Source: Acidimicrobiales bacterium
GTDB taxonomy: Bacteria; Actinomycetota; Acidimicrobiia; Acidimicrobiales; JADJXE01
Reading direction: 5' to 3'
Length of the DNA: 64,000 bases
NCBI GenBank assembly: GCA_016716005.1
Contig: JADJXE010000001.1
Span: forward strand, 2,617,001 to 2,681,000
Positions 8,547-16,959 of the stretch are shown here, one piece after another. The position numbers and the translations under genes were made by a program. The notes under the pieces were generated by a model. That model saw only the letters and a program-made list of their open reading frames with translations. It searched no databases and had not been told where the DNA came from. The stretch's first letter is position 1, and each line of letters opens with the position of its first letter.

Positions 8547-9158
8547 ATGGACCGAGCTGACTGGGACGAGCGGTACGCGGGGACCGAGCTGGTGTGGACG
8601 GCGGACGCCAACCGCTTCGTCGTGGAGCAGGTGACCGGGCTGACCGCCGGCCGGGCCCTCGACGTGGCCTGCGGCGAGGGCCGCAACGCGGTGTGGCTCG
8701 CCGAGCAGGGCTGGGAGGCCACGGGGGTCGACTTCTCCGCGGCCGGTCTCGACAAGGGCCGGCACCTGGCGGCGGCCCGAGGCGTCGACGTCACCTGGGT
8801 CGAGGCCGACGTGACCGCCTGGGACCCGCCGGCGGGCGCCTTCGACCTGGTGGTGGTCTGCTACCTGCAGCTCCCGGCGCCGGCGCGTCGGGCGGCCGCA
8901 GCCCGAGCGGTGGCCGCGCTGGCGCCCGGCGGGACGCTCGTGTGGGTCGGTCACGACCTCGACAACCTGGAGCGAGGGGTCGGTGGGCCCCGGGAGGCCT
9001 CGGTGCTGCACACCGCCGACGATCTCGTCGCCGATCTGCACGCGGCCGACCCGGGCCTGGTGGTGGAGCGGGCCGGCCAGGTGCTCCGCCCGGTCACGAA
9101 GGAGGGCCAGGCCGGCGACGCCGTCGACACCCTGGTCCGGGTGCGTCGCCCGTCCTGA
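8547..9158 (+). CDS. class I SAM-dependent methyltransferase (TehB/thiopurine-like)
   Basis: A 203-residue methyltransferase. The SAM-binding motif I is ALDVACGEGRNAVWLA (near residue 37), followed by the acidic loop of strand 2 (GVDFSAAGLDKG) and motif IV FDLVVVCYLQLP. It starts DRADWDERYAGTELVW, a form common among small methyltransferases annotated as tellurite-resistance or thiopurine types. ATG 8547 has CATGCT 7 bases upstream. An ATG four codons earlier is possible. Substrate unknown. NfuA follows 96 bases downstream. Confidence 0.82.
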   Translation: MDRADWDERYAGTELVWTADANRFVVEQVTGLTAGRALDVACGEGRNAVWLAEQGWEATGVDFSAAGLDKGRHLAAARGVDVTWVEADVTAWDPPAGAFDLVVVCYLQLPAPARRAAAARAVAALAPGGTLVWVGHDLDNLERGVGGPREASVLHTADDLVADLHAADPGLVVERAGQVLRPVTKEGQAGDAVDTLVRVRRPS

Positions 9159-9254
9159 GCTGGCCGACCGGCGGGGGGACGAGGACGCCGGGAGTCGCGT
9201 CGGTAGCCTGGTCCACGTCAGCCGGCTGCCCGACCGCAAGGGGTGCCACCTCCG

Positions 9255-9887
9255 ATGAGCCTCGACCTCGACGCCGCCAACGCCGCTGTCGCCGACGACA
9301 CCGTGATCACGGTCACCGAGCCGGCGCGGGCGCGCCTGCTCGAGCTGCGGGAGGCCGAGCCCGAGGGTGATCGGCTCGGCCTGCGCCTCGCCGTCGGCGG
9401 GGTCCAGGGCGACGAGTACCTGTACGACCTGTCGTTCCAGGTGGTCACCCAGGCCGCGCTCACCGACGTGGTCCGCAACCACGGCGGGCTGCGGGTGATC
9501 GTGCCGGCCGACGACGTCGTCCACCTCCAGGGCGCCACCCTCGACCTGCCCGACCCGTCGGGGCTGGTGCTGCGCAACCCCAACCGCCCCCGCCGCACCG
9601 CCGCGCACGACCTGACCGTGACCAGCGAGCTGGCCCACGAGGTGCGCCGCCTCCTCGACGAGGAGGTCAACCCGTCGTTGGCCGCGCACGGCGGGTACGT
9701 CGAGCTGGTGGGGCTGGACGAGGGCGACGTGCACCTCCGCATGGGTGGCGGCTGCCAGGGCTGCGCCATGAGCCGCATGACGATGATCCAGGGCGTCGAG
9801 GTGGCGCTGAAGGACGCCCTCCCCGCGGTCACCCGGGTGGTCGACGTCACCGACCACGCGTCGGGCGACAACCCGTACTACCGCTGA
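9255..9887 (+). CDS. nfuA: iron-sulfur cluster carrier protein NfuA-like (NifU C-terminal domain)
   Basis: A 210-residue Fe-S scaffold/carrier. Residues about 15-105 form a degenerate A-type (HesB-like) domain. Residues about 120-195 are the NifU C-terminal domain, with the cluster-binding Cys pair in GGGCQGCAMSRMTM. This two-domain order matches NfuA (191 residues in E. coli). ATG 9255 is chosen with AAGGGG 11 bases upstream. A GTG at 9243 would add four residues. It should deliver 4Fe-4S clusters to apo-enzymes; a cluster-requiring MoaA is encoded in this same window. Confidence 0.85.
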   Translation: MSLDLDAANAAVADDTVITVTEPARARLLELREAEPEGDRLGLRLAVGGVQGDEYLYDLSFQVVTQAALTDVVRNHGGLRVIVPADDVVHLQGATLDLPDPSGLVLRNPNRPRRTAAHDLTVTSELAHEVRRLLDEEVNPSLAAHGGYVELVGLDEGDVHLRMGGGCQGCAMSRMTMIQGVEVALKDALPAVTRVVDVTDHASGDNPYYR

Positions 9888-9925
9888 GGCGCCGTCGGGG
9901 CGGGCGCCGTCGATCCGCCCGCGGG

Positions 9926-9931
9926 TAACGT
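9926..9931 (+). promoter_or_regulatory. -10 element (TAACGT) of the HMG-CoA-synthase-like/thiolase operon
   Basis: TAACGT followed by CGGCCC and the ATG at 9938. The 6-base spacing predicts a leaderless mRNA. Confidence 0.5.
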
Positions 9932-9937
9932 CGGCCC

Positions 9938-11347
9938 ATGAGGGGGATCGTTTCCTACGGGACCTACGTGCCGTACTGGCGGTTGCGGCGGGCCGCGGTC
10001 GGCCAGGCGCTGGGCACGCTCGGTGGCCCCGGCACCCGCTCCGTCGCCTCGTACGACGAGGACACCACGTCGATGGGCGTCGAGGCCGCCCGCCTGGCCC
10101 TCCGGGCCGCGCCCGGGCTGGTGCCGCAGGTGCTGTTCTTCGCCACGGCCGCGCCCGCGTATCTCGACAAGACGAACGCGACGGCGATCCACGCCGCCCT
10201 CGGTCTGCCGGTCGGCACCGGCGCCTTCGACGTCATCGGCTCGCCCCGCTCGGCGGTGGCTGCGACGTCGGCCGCGATGGGCGCCGGCGGGCCCGCCCTG
10301 GCCGTGTTCGCCGACGTGCGCACCGGGCTGCCGGGGGGCGCCGACGAGCAGGGCGGGGGCGACGCCGCGGCCGCGCTCCTGTTCGGCGACGAGGGCGTGC
10401 TGGCCGAGCCGATCGGCGGCGCGTCGGCCACCGGCGAGTTCCTCGACCGCTGGCGGGTGCCGGGCGAGCCCTGCTCCCGGCAGTGGGAGGAGCGCTTCGG
10501 CGAGCACGCCTACCTGCCGCTGGTGCAGGTGGCCGTCACCGACGCCCTCGAGGGGGCGGGCCTGAGCGTGGACGACGTCGACCACCTGGTGGTGACCGGG
10601 CTGCACGGCCGCGCGGTGCGCAGCGCCGGCCGGGCGATCCGGGCCGAGGTGCTCTCCGACGACCTGCAGGCCAGCGTGGGCAACACCGGCACCGCCCACT
10701 GGGGCCTGGTGCTGGCCAACGTGCTCGACCGGGCGACACCGGGGCAGGTGATCGCGGTCGTGCAGCTGGCCGACGGCGCCGACTGCTGGCTGTTGCGAAC
10801 CACCGAGGCGCTGGCCGCCCACCGGCCGGCGTCGACGGTGGCCGAGCAGATCGCTGCCGGCCGCGACGATCTCCCCTACGCGTCGTTCCTCACCTGGCGG
10901 GGCATGCTCACCCGGGAGCCGCCGCGACGACCCGACCCCGACCGCCCGTCGGCCCCGCCGTCGCTGCGCACCGACGGGTGGAAGTTCGCCTTCGAGGCCA
11001 GCCGTTGCGCGCGGTGCGGCGCGCGCCACCTGCCGCCGGCGCGGGTGTGCGTCGCCTGCAAGGCGGTCGACCAGATGGAGCCGGAGCGGCTCTCCGACGT
11101 GCCGGCCACGGTCGCGACCTACACGGTCGACCGCCTGGCCTACTCGCTGAACCCGCCGGTGGTCGCGGCGGTCGTCGACTTCGACGGCGGCGGCCGGTTC
11201 CAGTGCGAGCTCACCGACGTCGACCCGGCCCGGGTCGCCATCGGCGATCGGGTGGAGATGACCTTCCGCCGGCTCTACACGGTCGACGGGGTCCACAACT
11301 ACTTCTGGAAGGCACGACCCGTGCACCGCTCCGGGGGAGGTTCCTGA
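9938..11347 (+). CDS. HMG-CoA-synthase-like protein fused to a DUF35 OB-fold/zinc-ribbon domain
   Basis: A 469-residue fusion. Residues about 1-330 have the thiolase-superfamily fold closest to archaeal-type HMG-CoA synthases (GIVSYGTYVPYWRL start, then SVGNTGTAHWGLVLANVLD). Residues about 340-465 form DUF35: a rubredoxin-like zinc ribbon (CARCG and CVACK) and an OB fold ending near HNYFWKARPV. The catalytic Cys expected near residue 105-110 is not seen; that place reads FDVIGSPRSAVAAT. It may therefore bind or hand over acyl-CoA for the thiolase encoded one base downstream instead of condensing acetyl groups. In archaea, thiolase, HMG-CoA synthase and DUF35 form one complex. Confidence 0.78.
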   Translation: MRGIVSYGTYVPYWRLRRAAVGQALGTLGGPGTRSVASYDEDTTSMGVEAARLALRAAPGLVPQVLFFATAAPAYLDKTNATAIHAALGLPVGTGAFDVIGSPRSAVAATSAAMGAGGPALAVFADVRTGLPGGADEQGGGDAAAALLFGDEGVLAEPIGGASATGEFLDRWRVPGEPCSRQWEERFGEHAYLPLVQVAVTDALEGAGLSVDDVDHLVVTGLHGRAVRSAGRAIRAEVLSDDLQASVGNTGTAHWGLVLANVLDRATPGQVIAVVQLADGADCWLLRTTEALAAHRPASTVAEQIAAGRDDLPYASFLTWRGMLTREPPRRPDPDRPSAPPSLRTDGWKFAFEASRCARCGARHLPPARVCVACKAVDQMEPERLSDVPATVATYTVDRLAYSLNPPVVAAVVDFDGGGRFQCELTDVDPARVAIGDRVEMTFRRLYTVDGVHNYFWKARPVHRSGGGS

Positions 11348-11348
11348 G

Positions 11349-12548
11349 ATGGCGTCAAACGGCATCCGCGACCGCGTGGCCATCGTCGGCATGGGGTGCA
11401 CCCCGTTCGGCGAGCACTGGGACAAGGGGGTCGACGACCTGCTCGTCGACGCCTCGTCCGAGGCGCTGGCCTCGGCCGGCGTCGAGCTCGACCACATCGA
11501 CGCCTTCTGGCTGGGCACCATGGGCTCGGGCTTCAGCGGTCTCACGCTCAGCCGCCCGCTCAAGATCGACTACAAGCCCGTGTCGCGCCTCGAGAACTTC
11601 TGCGCCACGGGGTCGGAGGCGTTCCGCAACGCCTGCTACGCCGTGGCGTCCGGGGCCTACGACGTGGCCATGGCCATCGGCGTCGAGAAGCTGAAGGACT
11701 CGGGCTTCTCCGGCCTGGTCGTGAGCCCGCCGGCCAACGACGGCACCGCCGCCAGCATCACCGCCCCCGCCTCGTTCTCGCTGCTCGCCCCCGCCTACGC
11801 CAAGAAGTACGGCGTGGACGACGCCGAGATGAAGGAGGTGCTCACGCGGATCGCGTGGAAGAACCACAAGAACGGTGCGCTGAACCCGAGGGCCCAGTTC
11901 CGCAAGGAGGTGCCGAAGGACACGATCGCCTGCTCGCCCCTCGTCGCCGGCCCGCTCGGCATCTTCGACTGCTCGGGTGTCAGCGACGGCTCGGCGGCCG
12001 CCGTCCTGGTGCGGGCCGAGGACGCCCACCGCTACACCGACAACCCTCTGTACGTGAAGGCGCTGTCGTTCGTCGCCGGCCCCGCGGCCGGCCCCATCGA
12101 CCCCACGTACGACTACACGTCGTTCGTCGAGGTGGTGCGCTCGGCGCGTGACGCCTACGAGCAGGCGGGCATCGCCAGCCCCCGGGCCGAGCTGGCCATG
12201 GCCGAGGTGCACGACTGCTTCACGCCCACCGAGCTGGTGCTCATGGAAGACCTGGGGTTCGCCGACCGGGGGATGGGCTGGAAGGAGGTGCTGGCCGGCA
12301 CCTTCGACCTCGACGGCGAGCTCCCCGTGAACCCCGACGGCGGGCTCAAGAGCTTCGGCCACCCCATCGGCGCCTCGGGCCTCCGGATGCTGTTCGAGTG
12401 CTGGTTGCAGCTGCGCGGCGAGGCGCCCGAGGCGCGGCAGATCACGAGCGTCGCGTCCGGCAAGTCCAAGGCCCTCACCCACAACCTGGGCGGGGCGCCG
12501 GGCGAGTGCGTGAGCTTCGTGTCCGTCGTGGGCACAGAGCTCGGGTGA
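11349..12548 (+). CDS. SCP2-type thiolase / acetyl-CoA acetyltransferase family protein
   Basis: A 399-residue thiolase. The nucleophile Cys is in LENFCATGSEAF (near residue 85), the HDCF motif is near residue 292 and GHPIGASG (near residue 337) carries the second catalytic His. The C-terminal GGAPGECVSF replaces the CGGGMG of biosynthetic thiolases, which marks the SCP2/non-specific-lipid-transfer type. It begins 1 base after the fusion gene, with GGGGGAGG 8 bases upstream. Such thiolases often act with DUF35 partners, for example in steroid side-chain breakdown or archaeal isoprenoid synthesis. The pathway here is open. Confidence 0.87.
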   Translation: MASNGIRDRVAIVGMGCTPFGEHWDKGVDDLLVDASSEALASAGVELDHIDAFWLGTMGSGFSGLTLSRPLKIDYKPVSRLENFCATGSEAFRNACYAVASGAYDVAMAIGVEKLKDSGFSGLVVSPPANDGTAASITAPASFSLLAPAYAKKYGVDDAEMKEVLTRIAWKNHKNGALNPRAQFRKEVPKDTIACSPLVAGPLGIFDCSGVSDGSAAAVLVRAEDAHRYTDNPLYVKALSFVAGPAAGPIDPTYDYTSFVEVVRSARDAYEQAGIASPRAELAMAEVHDCFTPTELVLMEDLGFADRGMGWKEVLAGTFDLDGELPVNPDGGLKSFGHPIGASGLRMLFECWLQLRGEAPEARQITSVASGKSKALTHNLGGAPGECVSFVSVVGTELG

Positions 12549-13249
12549 CGGTGAGCGGCGGCGACCCCGCGGGGTTCGACCCCGGCGCGCTGTACGCCGG
12601 GTGCCGCGCCCGCATCACCGGGCTGGTGGCCGGCCTGACCGAGGAGCAGGCCGGCGCGCCGGTGCCGGCCTGTCCGGGCTGGAGCGTCCACGACGTGCTG
12701 GCCCACTTGGGCGGCGCCGTCGACGACATCCTGGCCGGCAACACCGAGGGGGTGGCCACGCCGCCGTGGACGGCGGCCCAGGTGGAGGCCCGCCGCGAGG
12801 TGCCCACGGCCGAGATCGTCGCCCGGTGGAACGAGCTGGCCCCGATGGTCGAGGCCGGCGTGGCCATGGCCCCCGAGCGCCTGCAGCACATGTTCGTTGC
12901 CGACGTGTCCACCCACGAGCACGACCTCCGGGACGCCCTCGGCCAGCCCGGCGACCGGGACGACGGCGCCCTCCTCGCCACCCTCGACTGGCTGCTGGTG
13001 GGCTTCGGCGAGGCCGTGGCCGAGGCCGGGCTGCCGGCCGTCAGGGTCGTCGCCGGTGGCCGGGAGTGGGTGTGCGGCCGGGGCGAGCCCGCCCTCACCC
13101 TGGCCGGCGAGCCCTTCGAGCTCACGCGGGCCCGGATGGGTCGACGCAGCGTGCCCCAGCTCCGCGCCCTGGGGTGGAGCGGCGACCCCGAGCCGTACCT
13201 GGCCCTCGTGCCGGTGTTCCCCCCGCCGCCGGTCGACCTGGTCGGATAG
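12545..13249 (+). CDS. TIGR03083 family protein (mycothiol-dependent maleylpyruvate isomerase-like, DinB fold)
   Basis: A 234-residue protein of the DinB/mycothiol-isomerase N-terminal superfamily. The family's CPGWSVHDVLAHL (near residue 43) and STHEHDLRDALGQPG (near residue 123) supply the three His that bind a metal. Members use mycothiol or act as unknown metal-dependent transferases. GTG 12545 overlaps the thiolase stop in GTGA, so translation is probably coupled. A second GTG two codons later is also possible. Third gene of the operon, so it may detoxify or transform a product of the thiolase pathway; that is inference. Confidence 0.75.
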   Translation: MTVSGGDPAGFDPGALYAGCRARITGLVAGLTEEQAGAPVPACPGWSVHDVLAHLGGAVDDILAGNTEGVATPPWTAAQVEARREVPTAEIVARWNELAPMVEAGVAMAPERLQHMFVADVSTHEHDLRDALGQPGDRDDGALLATLDWLLVGFGEAVAEAGLPAVRVVAGGREWVCGRGEPALTLAGEPFELTRARMGRRSVPQLRALGWSGDPEPYLALVPVFPPPPVDLVG

Positions 13250-13385
13250 CCGCCGGGCGGGACGCCGGCAGGACGCGCCCGGCCCGAACGCGCGGGTCGG
13301 GGTTCTGTGGCCGACCGACCACGCTGGCGGTGGTGGACCGGACGGAGAACGCTCGGGCGGGGCGGGCGGTCCCGGGCGATGGGGG

Positions 13386-15254
13386 TCAGCGGCCGAGCGC
13401 GCCCCGGATGCTCGCGGCCACCCCGGGGCCGTCGAGGCCGAGCGACGACAGGATGGCGTCGGGCTTGCCCTGGGGGATGAAGGCGATGGGGGTGCCCAGC
13501 ACCACGACGCGCGGCGTGGGCACGCCCTGCTCGGCGGCCAGGCGGGCCAGCGCGTCCTCGATCGCCGAGCCCACCCCGCCCTCGCGGATGCCGTCCTCGG
13601 CGGTGACCACCACCCGGTGCCGCAGGGCGTCGGCGAGCATCTCGGGGTCGAGCGGCCGGGCGACCCGCACGTCCCACACGGTCGGGTGGATGCCCTCCCG
13701 CCGCAGGTCGTCGGTCGCCTTCTCGACCGCGCCGACCAGCTTGCCCACGGCCAGCACGCACATCTCGTCGCCCGACGCGATGCGCCTGGCCCGCAGTCCC
13801 GCGCCCACCTGGTCCTCGGCCACCTGCCGGGCCAGGCCCTTCGGGTAGCGGATGGCGACCGGCCCGGTGGTGAGCTCCATGGCGTCGAGCAGCATCTGCT
13901 GGAGCTCCTGGTAGCTCGACGGCGCGAGCACGGTCATGCCCGGCACCTTGGTGAGCAGGGCCAGGTCGAGCACCCCGTGGTGGGAGGCGCCGTCGTCGCC
14001 GGTGATGCCGGCCCGGTCGATGCAGAACACCACCGGCAGCCCGTGCAGGGCGACGTCGTAGGTGACCTGGTCGTAGGCCCGGGTGAGGAAGGTGGAGTAG
14101 ATGGCCACCACGGGGCGCAGGCCCCCCATGGCCATCCCGGCCGCGGCCGTGACCGCGTGCTGCTCGGCGATGCCCACGTCGTAGAAGCGGTCGGGGAACC
14201 GCTCGGCGAAGGGCAGGAGGCCGGTGGGGCCGGGCATCGCCGCGGTGATGGCCACGACGCGGGGGTCGTGCTCGGCCGCCTTGATGACGGCCTCGGCGAA
14301 GGCCTGGGTGTAGCCGGCCGGCGCCCAGCGCGGCGGCCCGGTGGCCGGGTCGAACACCGGGGCGTCGTGGAGGTTCTTCTCCTCGTCGTCCTCGGCCGGC
14401 GGGTAGCCGCGCCCCTTCTGGGTGAGCACGTGCACCACGATCGGGCCGTCGAACTCCATGGCGTTGCGCAGGGCGCCCTCGAGGGCAGGGATGTCGTGGC
14501 CGTCGATCGGCCCCGTGTAGCGGATGCCGAGCGGCTCGAAGAAGGCGGCCGGCTCCCACAGGTCGCGCACGGCCGCCTTGGCCGCCTCCACACCCTTCTC
14601 GAGGGTGGTGCCGACCAGCGGCACCTCGCGGATCACCTGCTCGAGCCGTCGCTGACGGCGCATGTACACCGGGTTGAGCCGGATGCGGGTGAGGCTGGCC
14701 GACAGGTTCGAGACGGTGGGGGCGTAGGAGCGGCCGTTGTCGTTGAGGATGATGATCACGTTGCGGCCGCGGTGGCCGAGGTTGTTGAGGGCCTCGTAGG
14801 CCATGCCCCCGGTCATCGAGCCGTCGCCCAGGATCGCCACCACGCGGCCGGGCGTACCGATGGCGGCGCGGGCCGCCGCCAGGCCGTCGGCGTACGACAG
14901 GATCGTGGAGGCGTGGCTGTTCTCGACCCAGTCGTGCTCGCTCTCGGCGCGCGACGGGTAGCCGGACAGCCCGCCAGCCTGGCGGAGGTGGGCGAACCCG
15001 TCCCGCCGGCCGGTGACGATCTTGTGGACGTAGGCCTGGTGGCCGGTGTCCCAGAGGATGGCGTCGCGCGGCGAGAGGAACACGCGGTGCAGCGCCAGCG
15101 TGAGCTCGACGGCGCCCAGGTTGGAGCCGAGGTGGCCGCCCGTCTCCGACACCGCCTGGACGATGAAGTCGCGGATCTCGCCGCTCAGCTCCTCGAGCTG
15201 CGGGTACGTGAGCCGCCGCAGGTCGGCGGGCGAGGTGATCGTGTCGAGGATCAA
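13386..15254 (-). CDS. dxs: 1-deoxy-D-xylulose-5-phosphate synthase
   Basis: First enzyme of the MEP isoprenoid pathway; condenses pyruvate and glyceraldehyde 3-phosphate using TPP. Length (622) is standard. Visible marks are GHLGSNLGAVELT near residue 40, the TPP motif GDGSMTGGMAYEALNN near residue 148, the transketolase pyrimidine-domain segment FYDVGIAEQHAV near residue 365 and the C-terminal domain. Start is TTG at 15254 (LILDTITSPADLRRL), with GGGAGG 12 bases upstream. It diverges from the SDR gene at 15362. The convergent space 13250-13385 to the TIGR03083 gene holds no clear terminator, only weak hairpins. Confidence 0.96.
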   Translation of the reverse strand: MILDTITSPADLRRLTYPQLEELSGEIRDFIVQAVSETGGHLGSNLGAVELTLALHRVFLSPRDAILWDTGHQAYVHKIVTGRRDGFAHLRQAGGLSGYPSRAESEHDWVENSHASTILSYADGLAAARAAIGTPGRVVAILGDGSMTGGMAYEALNNLGHRGRNVIIILNDNGRSYAPTVSNLSASLTRIRLNPVYMRRQRRLEQVIREVPLVGTTLEKGVEAAKAAVRDLWEPAAFFEPLGIRYTGPIDGHDIPALEGALRNAMEFDGPIVVHVLTQKGRGYPPAEDDEEKNLHDAPVFDPATGPPRWAPAGYTQAFAEAVIKAAEHDPRVVAITAAMPGPTGLLPFAERFPDRFYDVGIAEQHAVTAAAGMAMGGLRPVVAIYSTFLTRAYDQVTYDVALHGLPVVFCIDRAGITGDDGASHHGVLDLALLTKVPGMTVLAPSSYQELQQMLLDAMELTTGPVAIRYPKGLARQVAEDQVGAGLRARRIASGDEMCVLAVGKLVGAVEKATDDLRREGIHPTVWDVRVARPLDPEMLADALRHRVVVTAEDGIREGGVGSAIEDALARLAAEQGVPTPRVVVLGTPIAFIPQGKPDAILSSLGLDGPGVAASIRGALGR

Positions 15255-15361
15255 CGCGGGTCGCGTCCTCCCGGTCGGGTCCAGGGGACCACGGTATCGC
15301 CGTCCGGGCCGCTTTGGCCCACGAGGCGGCCCGGTCGGGCGCGGCGCTAGCGTCGGCGCGC

Positions 15362-16129
15362 GTGGTGAACCTGTTCGACCTCAGCGGCCGGGTGGTGCTG
15401 ATCACCGGCGGCAACAGCGGCATCGGGCTGGGCATGGCCGAGGGGGTGGCCGCCCACGGTGCCTCGGTGGCCATCTGGGGCACCAGCGAGGCCAAGAACG
15501 CGGCGGCCGTGGAGCGGCTGGCCGAGTACGGCAACCCGGTGGCGGCGTTCCGGTGCGACGTGGGCGACGAGGGCGAGGTGGAGGCGGCCTTCGCGGCCAC
15601 CGTGGGCGAGCTCGGCCGGGTCGACGTCTGCTTCGCCAACGCCGGCGTCGGCGGTGCGGCGCCGTCCTTCCTGGAGATGACCCTGGACGAGTGGCGGCGG
15701 GTGCTGCGGGTGAACCTCGACGGTGCGTTCCTGACCCTGCGGGCGGCGGTGCGTCACCTCGTGGCCCGGGGGGAGGGCGGCAGCCTGGCCGTGACCACGT
15801 CGGGGTCGGCGCTCCAGGGCCAGCCCAGGGGTGAGCACTACGGCGCGTCGAAAGCAGGGGTGACGGCCCTGGCGAAGGCCATCGCGGTGGAGCATGCCCG
15901 CCACGGGATCCGGGCCAACGCCATCCTGCCCGGCTGGGTCGAGACGGACATGACCGAGCAGGCCCTGTCGTGGCCGCGGTTCGCCGAGAAGGTGCTGCCC
16001 CGCGTGCCCATGCGGCGCTGGGGCTCGCCCGAGGACCTGGCCGGCGTGGCCGTCTACCTGGCCAGCGACGCCTCCGCCTACCACACCGGCGACACCTTCG
16101 TCGTCGACGGCGGGTACCTGGTCTTCTAG
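15362..16129 (+). CDS. short-chain dehydrogenase/reductase
   Basis: A 255-residue SDR. TGGNSGIGLG (near residue 13) binds the cofactor, FANAGVGG is the structural NAG motif, and the catalytic Ser and Tyr-x3-Lys are in TTSGSALQG and HYGASKAGV. It ends in VDGGYLVF. Start is one of two adjacent GTG codons (15362 or 15365). TAGCGT 8 bases upstream and the lack of a ribosome site suggest a leaderless mRNA. Its TAG stop shares a CTAG with the opposing PAP2 gene's stop. Substrate unknown. Confidence 0.84.
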   Translation: MVNLFDLSGRVVLITGGNSGIGLGMAEGVAAHGASVAIWGTSEAKNAAAVERLAEYGNPVAAFRCDVGDEGEVEAAFAATVGELGRVDVCFANAGVGGAAPSFLEMTLDEWRRVLRVNLDGAFLTLRAAVRHLVARGEGGSLAVTTSGSALQGQPRGEHYGASKAGVTALAKAIAVEHARHGIRANAILPGWVETDMTEQALSWPRFAEKVLPRVPMRRWGSPEDLAGVAVYLASDASAYHTGDTFVVDGGYLVF

Positions 16130-16959
16130 GCGGCGGCCCCGGCGTGGCGGCGCGCCCAGCGCGCGTCGGTCCAGGCGGTGAACCGCCGGGCCAGGAGGAA
16201 CCCCAACCCGAGCACCGCGGCGCCGCCGACGGCATCGATCCAGTAGTGGTTGCCGGTGACCACGATGGCGAACACCGTGAGGGCGGGGTACGCGATCGCG
16301 AGGGCCCGCAGCCACCGCCGCCGGGTCATGGGCACGAGGACCAGGGTGCTCCACAGCGCCCAGGCGCAGTGCAGGCTCGGCATGGCGGCGTACTGGTTGG
16401 AGATGCTCTTCATGGTGCCGGAGTCGAACGACCACAGGCCGCCCACGTCGGCCAGGGTGTCGACGATGCCGTAGTCCTCCGACGCGAGCTCGGCCCCGCC
16501 GTAGGGCCCGCTCTCGTTGAGCAGGCGGGGCGGCATCAGGGGGAACAGGGCGAAGCCCACCAGCGCCAGGGCGGTGGTGAAGGCCAGCGTGTTCCGCCAG
16601 AGCGGGTAGCGGTCCTGCTGGCGCCGGAACAGCACGATCAGGGCGACGGCCGTGACGACGAAGTGGAACGTGCCATAGAAGACGTTCGAGAACCGGATGA
16701 GGTGCACCCAGCCGAGGAACGCCGACTGGACGTGGGCCTCGAAGAACAGCCCGAGGGCCCGCTCGACGTCGATCACGAGCCGGGCGTTGTCGAAGGCGTG
16801 GGCCGGGCTGACGGCGGCGGACCCGAACCGGTTCCGGATGAACGAGTACACGACGTAGAAGGCGCCGGCGTACAGCACCTCCTTCCACCAGCGCAGGCGG
16901 CGGGGCGCGCCGGCCACGGCGGCGACCGCCGGCCGGGCGGTGTCGGTGGCGTCGCTCAC
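16126..16959 (-). CDS. PAP2-family membrane phosphatase / inositol-phosphotransferase-like
   Basis: A 277-residue integral membrane protein with about six helices. The PAP2-type catalytic pieces are visible as PSLHCAWALW (motif 2, SxHxxxA-like) and GNHYWIDAVGG (motif 3, catalytic His and Asp). This arrangement matches the PAP2_3 group that includes inositol phosphorylceramide synthases and dolichyl-phosphate-type phosphatases, so a lipid phosphate is the likely substrate. GTG 16959 overlaps the stop of the flippase-like gene by four bases, so the two are cotranscribed and probably act on related lipids. Its stop overlaps the SDR stop at CTAG. Confidence 0.82.
   Translation of the reverse strand: MSDATDTARPAVAAVAGAPRRLRWWKEVLYAGAFYVVYSFIRNRFGSAAVSPAHAFDNARLVIDVERALGLFFEAHVQSAFLGWVHLIRFSNVFYGTFHFVVTAVALIVLFRRQQDRYPLWRNTLAFTTALALVGFALFPLMPPRLLNESGPYGGAELASEDYGIVDTLADVGGLWSFDSGTMKSISNQYAAMPSLHCAWALWSTLVLVPMTRRRWLRALAIAYPALTVFAIVVTGNHYWIDAVGGAAVLGLGFLLARRFTAWTDARWARRHAGAAA

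Noticed and set aside
12475..15639. Very long open frame opposite and across dxs and neighbours (minus strand, over 1000 codons)
   Set aside because: It overlaps dxs and other clear genes in another frame; the translation is Arg/Pro/Gly-rich without family motifs. Stop codons are rare in GC-rich DNA, so such frames are expected.
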